Shown here: positions 1 to 8,332 of the stretch, piece after piece | Position numbering within the stretch: position 1 is the first letter of the stretch | Layout of the letters: the number at the start of each line of letters is the position of its first letter | Assembly (NCBI GenBank): GCA_030613055.1 | Contig: JAUWMR010000043.1 | Coordinates: forward strand, 1 to 36,589 | Length of the DNA stretch: 36,589 nucleotides | Source of the DNA: Desulfobacteraceae bacterium | GTDB taxonomy: Bacteria > Desulfobacterota > DSM-4660 > Desulfatiglandales > Desulfatiglandaceae | Direction of reading: 5' to 3' | Position numbers and translations under genes: made by a program | The notes under the pieces: model-generated | What the model was told of the DNA's origin: nothing | Databases searched by the model: none | What the model saw: only the letters and a program-made list of their open reading frames with translations

Positions 1-335
1 CCGAACTGCTTTGCCAACTTTGATATCTCACGGGTCATCAGTGCAGGATTCTTTTTCGTATAAACCACCCCATCCGCTGTGGTGATATCCGGGTTTTCCA
101 GGTAGGGATTTGATCGCATTCCTTCTTTCTTTAGAACATAAATACCACCATAATGAGCATTCCAACGCCGTGTAAGCACAATACTCTCAAAATATCCCTC
201 GGCTGAAAGGTAGGCAGATCTCATGATCATTTGGTTTTGTTTTAGGGTTACAGACAAGATAGCAGCCAACATTATTAAAATGACTACCAGCCCTGCTGCC
301 AATATACCTAACTTTACCTTGTAGGTTAATTTCAT
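1..335 (-). CDS. Partial membrane sensor with Tll0287-like (DUF3365) domain
   Basis: The N-terminal 111 residues are present and the frame runs off the left edge. The protein begins MKLTYKVKLGILAAGL, with a membrane span at about residues 8-29. An extracytoplasmic stretch follows that carries RRWNAHYGGIYV (about 56-67), the signature I associate with Tll0287-like/DUF3365 domains, which sit at the N-terminus of many bacterial histidine kinases and chemoreceptors. The start is ATG at 335 with AGGAGT about five bases upstream. It lies downstream of the 1097-aa sensor gene on the same strand, so the two may form one signalling locus, although a 302-base gap with an inverted repeat separates them. 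The output domain lies outside the window, so I cannot say whether this is a kinase, cyclase or receptor. Confidence 0.75.
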   Translation of the reverse strand, partial: MKLTYKVKLGILAAGLVVILIMLAAILSVTLKQNQMIMRSAYLSAEGYFESIVLTRRWNAHYGGIYVLKKEGMRSNPYLENPDITTADGVVYTKKNPALMTREISKLAKQF

Positions 336-451
336 ATTTTACTCCTGAGTTTCGTAATGAAGGGTAGTAGCCATTTTTTTGTTGAACTTTCTTTAAGAGG
401 CATAATACAAATTTCCTGTGAGCTTCTAAAAAATTATATTCTTAATCAGTC

Positions 452-635
452 GTAACTACTCACGTAGTCAGGTTGAAGCTGTTTAGACTGAAGGCTGAAG
501 GGGTCCGAAAAGCACGATTGACGCACTTTGGTGGAGAGAGAACAGATTCTCACACCAAACATGACTTCAGAATGAGCCGTATTCCCATTTTCCCTAACAG
601 TCTTCAGCCTTCACCCTACCCACCTGAGTAGTTAC
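452..635. repeat. Imperfect inverted-repeat element between two sensor genes
   Basis: This fills most of the 302-base gap at 336-637. The outer arms are 11 bases and perfect: GTAACTACTCA at 452-462 and its complement at 625-635. Inner arms TGAAGGCTGAAG (489-500) and its complement (602-613) are also perfect. About 100 unpaired bases lie between them, with no open frame I would call. The right arm abuts the stop codon of the upstream sensor gene (638-640). A related string, CTGAGTAATTACGA, occurs at about 19330-19343. The structure fits a small non-autonomous repeat or a long hairpin that could terminate or protect the upstream transcript. The family is not recognised. Confidence 0.5.
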
Positions 636-637
636 AA

Positions 638-3600
638 TCAGTCAACGATCTTATATTTATCCGGCTGGCCCAATCCTCGTAGTAGTTCGTTGATTTCTTT
701 TTTAAGCTTGATCATTCGTTCTTCACGTCCAACGGCCAGCTTACCGAACCGTTCGAGTTCCTCCATATTCTGAACCAATTTCTCTTCCGCCTGTCTACGT
801 TCAGTTATATCACGAAAAACAACCACGACACCCGCGGTTGTTTCACCATGACCTATCGGCGTGGCTGAATATTCTACCGGAAAATTGGTGCCGTCCTTGT
901 GCCACAGTACCTCGTCATCCACGGAAAAGGCCCTTCCCTCGGTGTAGGCCTTGTACATCGGGCAATCATCCTGCGGGTAGGAACTGCCGTCGGCGTGGCT
1001 GTAATGTGTTGTATCATGAACGTTCATACCCAGCAGTTCTTCACTGGAGTAACCCAGCATCCTGTAAGCAATGGGATTAATAAAGATGATATTACCCTTT
1101 GTATCAACACCAAAAACACCATCCCCGACTGATTCCAAAAGCAGGCGCGAACGTTCCTCAGCTTCTGCGAGTTCTGCCGTCCGCTTTTCGATCCTGTGGG
1201 TCATTGAATTGAAGACTTTTGCCAGGGCGCCGACCTCATCCTTGGAGGTAAGATCAATGTGATGGGAATAGTCGCCTCTTTTGATGGTTTGCGCTCCCGC
1301 TTTGAGCACGGCAAGAGGCGAAATGATTCGGCGCCTCAGCAGGAAGAAAAAATAGATGGAAAACCCGATCGTGATAGCGATCAGTACCGTGATGCCAAGG
1401 ATGATGGTCTGGTTGCGTTGACGCACCAGGTTCAGCTCACCGGCGGTTCTCCATTCCAGTAAGGAGAAGAACTGGTCGACCGGTTTCATGATCCTGGCCT
1501 TGGCGTCGTGATACTCTTTTCCATGCAGGAGCTTGCGTGCCATGGCCATGTCCGGCTCACCCTTGATCGTGAACTGGCCGTTGTCATTTTTATACAGACC
1601 CTTGACGGCGTTCATGGCAACGTCTTCCAGATTGATCAGATCGTCCGACTCTTTTTTTGCCACTGACAGTTTTTCCCGTTCCTCATCGGAGAACCCAAGA
1701 TCGGTTATCCTTTGCTCGATGCTATACATCTCGCCGTCTTGATCCAGTTCCACAACCCCGGCGGCCACATGGTCCCAGTAGGAACGGGTGAACTTCTTAG
1801 GGTGGGCCTGCTTGCCGTCGCGAATGGCAATGATTGTCTGGAAGTAGTGCTCGTATTTCGGGTCTCCGGTCACCACGTATGTACGGGCAAACCGTGTCAA
1901 ATCGTCGGATGATTGTTTGAGTTCGAGGGCCAAGTTTAGAGATTCGACCTTCCATGTCTCGATGGCGTGATACTGCCGTTGGCTTTCCAACAGCATGATG
2001 ACGAAGGCAGCACTGGAGACGATCAACGACGCAAAGACGAAGGAGATAAGGAGCAGGGTATCCCGAATGGAGAGTTGCCTGGGCCGTCCCTTCATCAACC
2101 AAACAATGGCGATGATCACCGCGATGCAGGCGAAAATGGCGCCCAGGCTCTGTAACAGGAATTTAGCTTGATCGAACTGGACCTGCTCAGGAGGGGGGGG
2201 CTCTGCAAACACTGCCGCCACGGGCACACACTTGCGGTGGATCTCTTGGACCTCCTGCGGCGATAGCGACCCCAGGGCTTTATTCAGGATTTCGGCAAGT
2301 TCGGGCCAGTCCTTGCGTATGCCGAATGCCAGGGGAACCGGTGGTTGTGATGTCCTTCCCATTACCCGCAGGTTGGTGATGAGTTCCTTCTCCATCAGGT
2401 AAATGGCCACGGCCCTGTTTCCGACATAGGCGTCGGCTTCTCCGCGGGATACGGCGTCCAGGCAGTCACTGGTGTTCATGTACTCTCGTATCTTAATTTC
2501 AGGGTGATCGTGTTTAAAACGCTTTATGGTGTAATAACCGCTCTCCAGTGCAACAGTCTTGCCGTAAAGATCCTTGTCACCACTGAAATATGGTTTATCC
2601 TTATGACCGACAATGATCTGCGGGATCGTCAGGTAGGGCGTCGTAAAGTTAAAGAATGGTTCCCGATCCGGCTTTGGGGTGATGTCCATCAGAGCATCAA
2701 GGCTTTTGGATTTGACGGCATCAAGGTTCTCTTTAAAAGAGGCTGGAACGACATTGAGGACGCCACCCAAACGCTTATTTATGGCATTGAGGTAGTCGAC
2801 ACCAATGCCCCGGGGCACACCCGCTTCATCCACATAATTCAGCGGTGGCCAGGCATTCATGATGCCCACATGAATTTGGGGATGCGCTTCCAGCCAGGCT
2901 TGTTCTGCTGGAGTTAGATCAGTTAAAGCAACATCTGATTGAGTCAAAGGCAGCTTTGATTTGGGCTCCAGACCAAATATCAAAAATTTAAGGTCCGGCT
3001 CATCCTTGATGACTCCCGCCTCATACATGGCATTGGCGATACGGCGCACACGCTCCGGGTCAATCGACCCCAGGGGATAGGTTTCCGGCAGGATCAGTTT
3101 CGCTGTCTCCTTTGCCTCGTAGCGCAATGCTTCACGGCTTTTGTTGGTTGTGTTGTACTTGCTGGAAATCAGCTCGATGATTTCTTCAGGGTGTTGTAGA
3201 GCATAGGTCCAACCCCTCAGGGATGCCTCTTTGAATGCCTCGACCAGTTCCGGACGCTGCTCGGACAGCTTTGCGGAGGTAATTAGAGAGTCACCATAGA
3301 AATCCACGCCATAAGCAGCCGGGTCAAGGATGTTGTAGGGGATACCCTTTTGTTGCAGGATAAATGGCTGGTTGGTGATATAGGCACTCATCACATCTGC
3401 CTGGCCGTTGACGATAGCCATGGGATCGAAATTGTGATCGATGTAGGATAGTTTCTTAGGATCGATGCCGTTCTTTGCAAAGAAGGAGAGGAATTCGACA
3501 GCATTGCGCTCCTGAGCGGTTAACATCAGACGTTTGCCGTACAGATCACCGGGCGTACGTATCCCCGCGTCGCGACGACTCAGCAGCACCAGGGCGGAAT

Positions 3601-3931
3601 GTTTAAAGATATTGGCCAAGAGTTTGACCGGCTTACCCTGGAGATAAGCCTTGGTCGCCGAAGAGGAGACCGTGGCAAATTGTGCACGACCCGACAGCAC
3701 CTCTTCGTTCACGTCCATGCCGGACTGATACTCCCGTATATTGACATCCAGGCCGACCTCTTTATAGAATCCCATTTCCTTAGCGGCGTAATAGCCCGCA
3801 AATTGAAACTGGTGTTTCCAGAAGAGCTGCAGGGTGACGGTCTCTGCTTTTTCAGCCGCAAATGTTGGGGCGTTTGAAAAAACGAAACACAATGAAAACA
3901 AAAGAATTAGAAAATATCTTAGGATGCTCAT
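638..3931 (-). CDS. Double solute-binding-domain sensor with HAMP and PAS, no output domain
   Basis: A 1097-aa membrane sensor. A signal peptide (about 1-25) is followed by an NMT1/THI5-type binding domain (about 30-325; VTLQLFWKHQFQFAGYYAA) and an SBP_bac_3-type domain (about 345-570). Spans at about 597-613 and 625-648 precede an extracytoplasmic helical region of about 190 residues. A third span (842-864), HAMP (about 866-920) and one PAS/S-box domain (about 928-1048, ending VVVFRDITERRQAEE) follow. The last 50 residues are a charged helix with no H-box, ATP-binding, GGDEF or EAL motif, so an unlinked partner must give the output. The NMT1/THI5 family includes binders of pyrimidines, sulfonates and similar small molecules, and the ligand here is unknown. 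The start is ATG with AAGGAG just upstream. The domain order is clear, but the function beyond sensing is inference. Confidence 0.85.
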   Translation of the reverse strand: MSILRYFLILLFSLCFVFSNAPTFAAEKAETVTLQLFWKHQFQFAGYYAAKEMGFYKEVGLDVNIREYQSGMDVNEEVLSGRAQFATVSSSATKAYLQGKPVKLLANIFKHSALVLLSRRDAGIRTPGDLYGKRLMLTAQERNAVEFLSFFAKNGIDPKKLSYIDHNFDPMAIVNGQADVMSAYITNQPFILQQKGIPYNILDPAAYGVDFYGDSLITSAKLSEQRPELVEAFKEASLRGWTYALQHPEEIIELISSKYNTTNKSREALRYEAKETAKLILPETYPLGSIDPERVRRIANAMYEAGVIKDEPDLKFLIFGLEPKSKLPLTQSDVALTDLTPAEQAWLEAHPQIHVGIMNAWPPLNYVDEAGVPRGIGVDYLNAINKRLGGVLNVVPASFKENLDAVKSKSLDALMDITPKPDREPFFNFTTPYLTIPQIIVGHKDKPYFSGDKDLYGKTVALESGYYTIKRFKHDHPEIKIREYMNTSDCLDAVSRGEADAYVGNRAVAIYLMEKELITNLRVMGRTSQPPVPLAFGIRKDWPELAEILNKALGSLSPQEVQEIHRKCVPVAAVFAEPPPPEQVQFDQAKFLLQSLGAIFACIAVIIAIVWLMKGRPRQLSIRDTLLLISFVFASLIVSSAAFVIMLLESQRQYHAIETWKVESLNLALELKQSSDDLTRFARTYVVTGDPKYEHYFQTIIAIRDGKQAHPKKFTRSYWDHVAAGVVELDQDGEMYSIEQRITDLGFSDEEREKLSVAKKESDDLINLEDVAMNAVKGLYKNDNGQFTIKGEPDMAMARKLLHGKEYHDAKARIMKPVDQFFSLLEWRTAGELNLVRQRNQTIILGITVLIAITIGFSIYFFFLLRRRIISPLAVLKAGAQTIKRGDYSHHIDLTSKDEVGALAKVFNSMTHRIEKRTAELAEAEERSRLLLESVGDGVFGVDTKGNIIFINPIAYRMLGYSSEELLGMNVHDTTHYSHADGSSYPQDDCPMYKAYTEGRAFSVDDEVLWHKDGTNFPVEYSATPIGHGETTAGVVVVFRDITERRQAEEKLVQNMEELERFGKLAVGREERMIKLKKEINELLRGLGQPDKYKIVD

Positions 3932-4083
3932 AATGGCTCCTTCTTTATTCCTGGTTTTTTCATACGATGATCCCTGATGTCGTACAAGAAACCTATCATT
4001 ATCATTCGTTTCTTACAATCTCCACTGACAAAATCGGCAGGTGAAGTTCATAGAGACTGTTCAACACCCCCATCAACTCGGCT

Positions 4084-4239
4084 TTATCCCTCAATCTTCC
4101 TGTCAGCTTCGTCACAGGTGGAACAGCCCCTTTCCTCACTCATAGCCTTGACTTCGGGATAATCTTTGAACTGCTCAACCAGATCAAAAAGATCTTGCTG
4201 TTTGTGGTCTTTAATCCATACCATGTCTTTCACTCGCAT
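4084..4239 (-). CDS. Small CxxC protein (51 aa), unknown
   Basis: A short minus-strand frame upstream of the large sensor gene. It reads MRVKDMVWIKDHKQQ at the start and ends EERGCSTCDEADRKIEG. The composition is protein-like: charged, with a predicted amphipathic helix over DLFDLVEQFKDYPEV and one CSTC pair that could bind metal or be redox active. No strong Shine-Dalgarno site precedes the first ATG at 4239, and an internal ATG at 4224 is an alternative. It could share a transcript with the sensor gene, whose start is about 150 bases downstream. The overlapping plus-strand frame looks spurious. I do not recognise the family. Confidence 0.45.
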   Translation of the reverse strand: MRVKDMVWIKDHKQQDLFDLVEQFKDYPEVKAMSEERGCSTCDEADRKIEG

Positions 4240-4390
4240 TTTGGTTGATTATGTGAGTTACTTATACCAATATGTAAAGTAAAAGATAAGCAAAATAGAA
4301 GCTATATTTAATTATTTCAACCTGTTAAACGGGTTTTACTTTTTACGAGTTCATCAATCTTTATCGACTAAAAAAAGGAACTTGACAAAA

Positions 4391-5044
4391 ATGACTATCA
4401 ACTTTTCCAAGTCATCCAAGTATATTGCCAGTTATCCGGATGTCGCTTTCGGGCTTACCCTGATTTCCGGGTGCCGGAATTTTTTTAATCCGCCAGGTTT
4501 TGATCAATACAAGAGAAAGTTGCTTCGCAAGATGAGGAAACGGGTAACTTTGGCACAGATCACGGAGCGTATAGAGATATATGACAGTTTTTTTAAGAGC
4601 TTCGGTTATGAGTGTCCGTTGCCAAAGCACTTAAAGAGGACGATCAACAGTGGTTTCCCCAGGTATAATCTTATGGTGGATGCCCACTTCATGGCAGAGA
4701 TGTGCGCAGGTATCCTGGTGGCTGTCACCGATTTCGACCGTTTTGAAGGGAAGCTGACCTTGGACCTGGCAGAGAATGGTGAGATATGCCGTGGGATGGG
4801 CGAACGGGACATAAGGACGAAAGAAGGAGAGATCGTTTTCAGGGATGAAAAGGGAATTGTCTGTGTTCTCTGTCAGGGGGCGGATGAAAAGACAAGGGTG
4901 CAGGAAGATACTCAAAATGTTCTCTTCTATACCTATGCGGTTCCCGGTATTGATGGCCATTATCTCAAAGAGGGATTGAACATCGCTTCTGAAACCATGT
5001 CAGAATTCGGAGAAGGAAACATCGAAGGTGTTGAGATTTATTAG
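4391..5044 (+). CDS. B3/B4 tRNA-binding-domain protein (PheRS-beta-like)
   Basis: A 217-aa free-standing relative of the B3/B4 domain of phenylalanyl-tRNA synthetase beta (COG3382 style). The core stretch SGFPRYNLMVDAHFMAEMCA and the later GEIVFRDEKGIVCVL match the family pattern: substrate-pocket strand, then a GE-x-V-x-D turn. The domain normally helps recognise amino acids for editing. Stand-alone members are poorly characterised and may edit mischarged tRNA, which is inference here. The ATG at 4391 is preferred because AAGGAA lies about ten bases upstream; a TTG three codons earlier is too close to that site. A weak hairpin at 4319-4335 followed by a T-rich tract lies in the leader. A strong terminator follows the gene. 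Confidence 0.8.
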   Translation: MTINFSKSSKYIASYPDVAFGLTLISGCRNFFNPPGFDQYKRKLLRKMRKRVTLAQITERIEIYDSFFKSFGYECPLPKHLKRTINSGFPRYNLMVDAHFMAEMCAGILVAVTDFDRFEGKLTLDLAENGEICRGMGERDIRTKEGEIVFRDEKGIVCVLCQGADEKTRVQEDTQNVLFYTYAVPGIDGHYLKEGLNIASETMSEFGEGNIEGVEIY

Positions 5045-5066
5045 CCACCTCATCAGCTTGAAAATG

Positions 5067-5109
5067 AAAAGGGTTTGTTCCTGCATATATAGCTGGAACA
5101 AACCCTTTT
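5067..5109. terminator. Rho-independent terminator, probably bidirectional
   Basis: A perfect 15-base stem (5067-5081 with 5095-5109; core GGGTTTGTTCC) closes a 13-base loop. The plus strand then reads TATATTTTT. It lies 23 bases after the B3/B4 gene stop. On the minus strand it starts eight bases after the tRNA 3' end, so it can end both converging transcripts. Confidence 0.85.
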
Positions 5110-5116
5110 ATATTTT

Positions 5117-5193
<77 letters not shown>

Positions 5194-5203
5194 GAAGCCT
5201 GTA

Positions 5204-5231
5204 AGGTTATCACCTTATAATTTTTTGTCAA
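5204..5231 (-). promoter_or_regulatory. Probable promoter of the initiator tRNA
   Basis: On the minus strand a perfect TTGACA (5231-5226) is followed after 16 bases by TAACCT (5209-5204), a weak -10. The predicted start of transcription falls a few bases before the tRNA 5' end at 5193, as expected for a tRNA gene. Confidence 0.5.
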
Positions 5232-5283
5232 ATAGAAAAGCTATGTGCATGGAATTTCTCTTTCTGGCAGGCGATTAATTATG

Positions 5284-6813
5284 TTATGCGGCCGGAAGTC
5301 GGATAATGAACGTGGTCCCTTCACCCGGCGTGCTGATTGCCGAAATTTCGCCTTTGTGGGCTTCAACAATTTTATAGGATATTGACAGACCGAGCCCTGA
5401 TCCCCTTTCCCTGGTCGTATAGAATGGCTCGAAGATATGATCCAGCTCTTTCTCGCTGATCCCGATCCCTTCGTCACGTATGCGAATCTCGGCACCATAA
5501 GACCATTTTTCTGTGCTGATCGTTATTTTCCCTCCATCATCCATGGCTTGAATACCGTTGGCGATGATATTCATGAACACCTGTTTCATTTTGTCCGGAT
5601 CGCAATCAGTCTCCCCCAAGTTGGAGGCAAGATCTGCCACAAAGCCATATTTTTCCGGGGAATATATGTCACCCATTATTTTTATTACATCAAGGATTAC
5701 GGAATTGATATCCGCAGGCCTTTTCATAAGCTTGTATTCTTTGACAAAATCGCCCAAATTTGCGACAAGTTTCTCCAGCCGGTTGACCTCGTCAAAAATC
5801 ATATCCAGCTTCTGCATGGACTTGGCATCGGTCAAACTTTTTTTTATCTGATGGGAAAACCCCCCTATTATCATAAGGGGGTTTTTTATTTCGTGGGCAA
5901 CATGGGCTACTGTCTGACCTACTGCGGCAAGGCGCTCAGACTGCAAGAGCTTTTTCTCCAGTTGTTTCTGTGAAGTGACATCTCTGATTATGGCCGTGAA
6001 TGTGATCTCCCCCTCCGTTTCGTGATAAGAGAGCCCCAATTCAATTGGAAATTTCTTCCCCCCCTTTTTCAGGGCGGTTAGGGATAATGTCTGTCCCATG
6101 ACATTTGGTGTTTTAGTCTCCATAAATCTTTTTACAAACCTGTAGTGATCACCGTATTGAAGTGGGACAATCATATTGAGATTTTTCCCTAAGACATCGG
6201 ACCTGGAATATCCAAATATTCGCTGGGCAGCATTGTTAAAAAGCACAATCTTGTGATCAGCATCAATACTCAGGATCGCATCGGTAGCAGTATCTAAAAT
6301 GGTCCTGAATTTTTTCTGGGAAGCCTTGAGTCTTTTTATCAAATTTCGATGATCCGTCAGATCCCTGGAAATTTCCACAAAGTATTCAGGGGTCTCTTCC
6401 TGAATTACAACCGGATACATGATACGAATAAGTTCTCTATGATCATCTCCCTCCCCGTCATGGTAATGGGTGATCTTGACTTTTTTTCTCGTTCTTTTTG
6501 CCTCTTCAAGGGGGCACAATTGTCTACCGGTACCACAGGGCCTGTCGGACCCGCTTGTGACTTTGTGGCATTTCTGGCCTAACACATCTTTTTTCTCCAC
6601 CCGGTAATGCTCTAAGAAAACCCTATTTACATCCTGAATGATAAAATTGGAATCAATAACCATAATCTCTTCGTTTATCCCGTCAAACAAGGTCTCTAAA
6701 AAGAGATTGCTCATTTTCAAATTTTCAATTTCCTGCTCCTTCCGGCCCAGACGTTCCGTCAGCAGGGTGATTTCTTCCATGAGTTGCCTTGTTTTTTCCG
6801 TCTCCATATTCAT
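5284..6813 (-). CDS. Soluble PAS-PAS sensor histidine kinase
   Basis: A 509-aa kinase without membrane spans. A short coiled coil (1-40) leads to PAS1 (about 40-155), which carries four cysteines at 82, 93, 100 and nearby (KCHKV, RPCG, LCPLEE). PAS2 (about 165-283) follows. The dimerisation box holds H307 in AHEIKNPL. The ATPase region shows the N-box N419, G1 DEGIGIS (447-453), F-box FEPFYTT (461-467) and G2 GSGLGLS (471-477), so all catalytic motifs are intact. Its ATG overlaps the stop of the 208-aa gene (ATGA), which indicates translational coupling. No response regulator is encoded nearby. The cysteine-bearing PAS could sense redox state or bind a metal centre, which is inference. Confidence 0.93.
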   Translation of the reverse strand: MNMETEKTRQLMEEITLLTERLGRKEQEIENLKMSNLFLETLFDGINEEIMVIDSNFIIQDVNRVFLEHYRVEKKDVLGQKCHKVTSGSDRPCGTGRQLCPLEEAKRTRKKVKITHYHDGEGDDHRELIRIMYPVVIQEETPEYFVEISRDLTDHRNLIKRLKASQKKFRTILDTATDAILSIDADHKIVLFNNAAQRIFGYSRSDVLGKNLNMIVPLQYGDHYRFVKRFMETKTPNVMGQTLSLTALKKGGKKFPIELGLSYHETEGEITFTAIIRDVTSQKQLEKKLLQSERLAAVGQTVAHVAHEIKNPLMIIGGFSHQIKKSLTDAKSMQKLDMIFDEVNRLEKLVANLGDFVKEYKLMKRPADINSVILDVIKIMGDIYSPEKYGFVADLASNLGETDCDPDKMKQVFMNIIANGIQAMDDGGKITISTEKWSYGAEIRIRDEGIGISEKELDHIFEPFYTTRERGSGLGLSISYKIVEAHKGEISAISTPGEGTTFIIRLPAA

Positions 6814-7436
6814 CCCCTTGCACCAGGAAAATAAAAGACATATTCGGAAGAGAGGATATCAAACATTTCATCTGTTCCTGTCCTGATGGCATGGTAAAGT
6901 TTTTTCAATGAGTTTGCATTCATTAAAGAGGCCCTGTATTCGAACTCGTTGTAAAACATAGAGTCTATCGGGAGCAGTATCTGATCGACTGGTCCATACC
7001 AGTGTATATTGAGTTTTTCCTTCATTGCAAATACCTTCTTGTACATAGCCCTTAAAATGTCTGTTCTCAGAATAGGATTCACCTGGTTGATCATGCAGTC
7101 CATCAGCCCTATTAGATAATACACCTCTCTCATTTCATATTCATTTTTCCTGCAGGCGTACATGGCCCTCATTGTATAGGCCATGCCTCCCTTTAGAGTA
7201 AAATGGGATGGAAGGTGCCAGATGTCATTGCCCCCGGTCTTAATGACCTCTTCGTGATGGTATTCCAGCTCGGCGGCCTGGGATCTCAGTATTTGAATAA
7301 AATGAGCAGTTTTCCAATACGCCTTCCGGAATTCCCATGGTCTTGAAACGATCAGGTGGTCCGGCGACTTCCTGGTTTTGTCATGAAGGTCTATTACCTT
7401 GGCCATTTTCTTACGGCCTGGGATGACATGTTTCAT
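6810..7436 (-). CDS. Conserved-looking protein of unknown function (208 aa)
   Basis: A soluble-looking, alpha-helical protein rich in Tyr, His and Met, with no signal peptide, membrane span or motif I recognise. The first start overlaps xerD by 26 bases. The internal ATG at 7406 (MAKVIDLHDK) would avoid the overlap, but neither has a strong ribosome-binding site. The stop overlaps the kinase start (ATGA), so the two are probably made together, and this protein may be a partner or ligand-binding regulator of the kinase. That role rests on context only. Confidence 0.7.
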   Translation of the reverse strand: MKHVIPGRKKMAKVIDLHDKTRKSPDHLIVSRPWEFRKAYWKTAHFIQILRSQAAELEYHHEEVIKTGGNDIWHLPSHFTLKGGMAYTMRAMYACRKNEYEMREVYYLIGLMDCMINQVNPILRTDILRAMYKKVFAMKEKLNIHWYGPVDQILLPIDSMFYNEFEYRASLMNANSLKKLYHAIRTGTDEMFDILSSEYVFYFPGARG

Positions 7437-8292
7437 GGATCTCTTTTAGCCGTTTTCTGGTAACATGGGTATAGATCTGGGTTGTAGCGATATCTGCGTG
7501 TCCTAACATCACCTGGACCGACCTGAGATCAGCGCCGGCCTCCAGGAGATGGCTGGCAAAAGAATGCCTGATACTATGCGGCGTCAATTTTTTTTTGATG
7601 AGGGCCTGACTGCCGTATTTTTTTATAATTTTCCAGAAGCCCTGGCGGGTCATAGGGCGGCCCCTGAAATTTAAAAAGAGGTATGGCGAATTCACACCTG
7701 TTATCAACTGAGGCCGCGCATTTAAAAGATATTCCTTTACTGCATAGATGGCCTTCTCACCAATGGGAACGATTCTCTCCTTGGAACCCTTGCCTATGGT
7801 TCTAACGAAACCGGCCTCAAGATTAATATCCAGGACTTTAAGTCCAATTAGTTCGGAGACTCTTAATCCGGTGGCATAAAGTATTTCCAACATTGCCCTG
7901 TCCCTAAGACCAACAGATTGGGATCCATCCGGCTGGGACAGGAGAAGCTCCATCTCTGCCTGGCTCAAAACATCTGGCAGGCGTCTTTTCAGCCGGGGTG
8001 TTTCAAGAAGCCTTGTGGGATTGCTCCTGATTTTACCCTCGGATACAAGAAAACGGAAAAACATACGGACTGCAGAGACATTCCTGGCTACGCTGTTGGA
8101 CGAAAGCATTTTGCCGAGCACGGTAGCATATTCCGAAATCCGGTCCGGAGATACTTTTAGAGGAGTAAGTTTTCGATTTTCCAGGAACTGGAAAAATTTG
8201 ACCAGATCCCTGCTGTATGCCCGGACAGTATTATCCGCAAGCCCCCGCTCAATCCTGAGATAATTGATGAATTGATCTGCAAGGTTGTACAT
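7411..8292 (-). CDS. xerD: Site-specific tyrosine recombinase XerD
   Basis: A tyrosine recombinase of 293 aa from the ATG at 8292, close to the 298 aa of E. coli XerD. The open frame extends 31 codons further upstream into the M24 peptidase gene, but family members begin at MYNLADQFINYL. The N-terminal SAM-like domain holds RGLADNTVRAYSRDL. The catalytic set is complete: R144 (ATGLRVSEL), K168, H239 and R242 (HSIRHSFASHLLEAG), H265 (LGHADIATT) and nucleophile Y274 (YTHV). XerD with XerC resolves chromosome dimers at dif during division. No dif-like site or integron cassettes were seen nearby, so a housekeeping role fits best. It lies 40 bases after the peptidase. Confidence 0.88.
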   Translation of the reverse strand: MYNLADQFINYLRIERGLADNTVRAYSRDLVKFFQFLENRKLTPLKVSPDRISEYATVLGKMLSSNSVARNVSAVRMFFRFLVSEGKIRSNPTRLLETPRLKRRLPDVLSQAEMELLLSQPDGSQSVGLRDRAMLEILYATGLRVSELIGLKVLDINLEAGFVRTIGKGSKERIVPIGEKAIYAVKEYLLNARPQLITGVNSPYLFLNFRGRPMTRQGFWKIIKKYGSQALIKKKLTPHSIRHSFASHLLEAGADLRSVQVMLGHADIATTQIYTHVTRKRLKEIHETCHPRP

Positions 8293-8332
8293 TATCGAAT
8301 ACCGGGTTGCGGGTTGAAGAAATGCCAGCGCA

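Noticed and set aside
2504-2917. Plus-strand 137-aa frame
   Set aside because: It lies entirely within the coding sequence of the large minus-strand sensor.
3977-4162. Plus-strand 61-aa frame in the sensor upstream region
   Set aside because: It lies largely opposite the more plausible small CxxC gene and has no ribosome-binding site.
7411-8292. XerD as an integron or phage integrase
   Set aside because: Length, N-terminus and catalytic spacing match housekeeping XerD, and no attachment sites, cassettes or phage genes are nearby.
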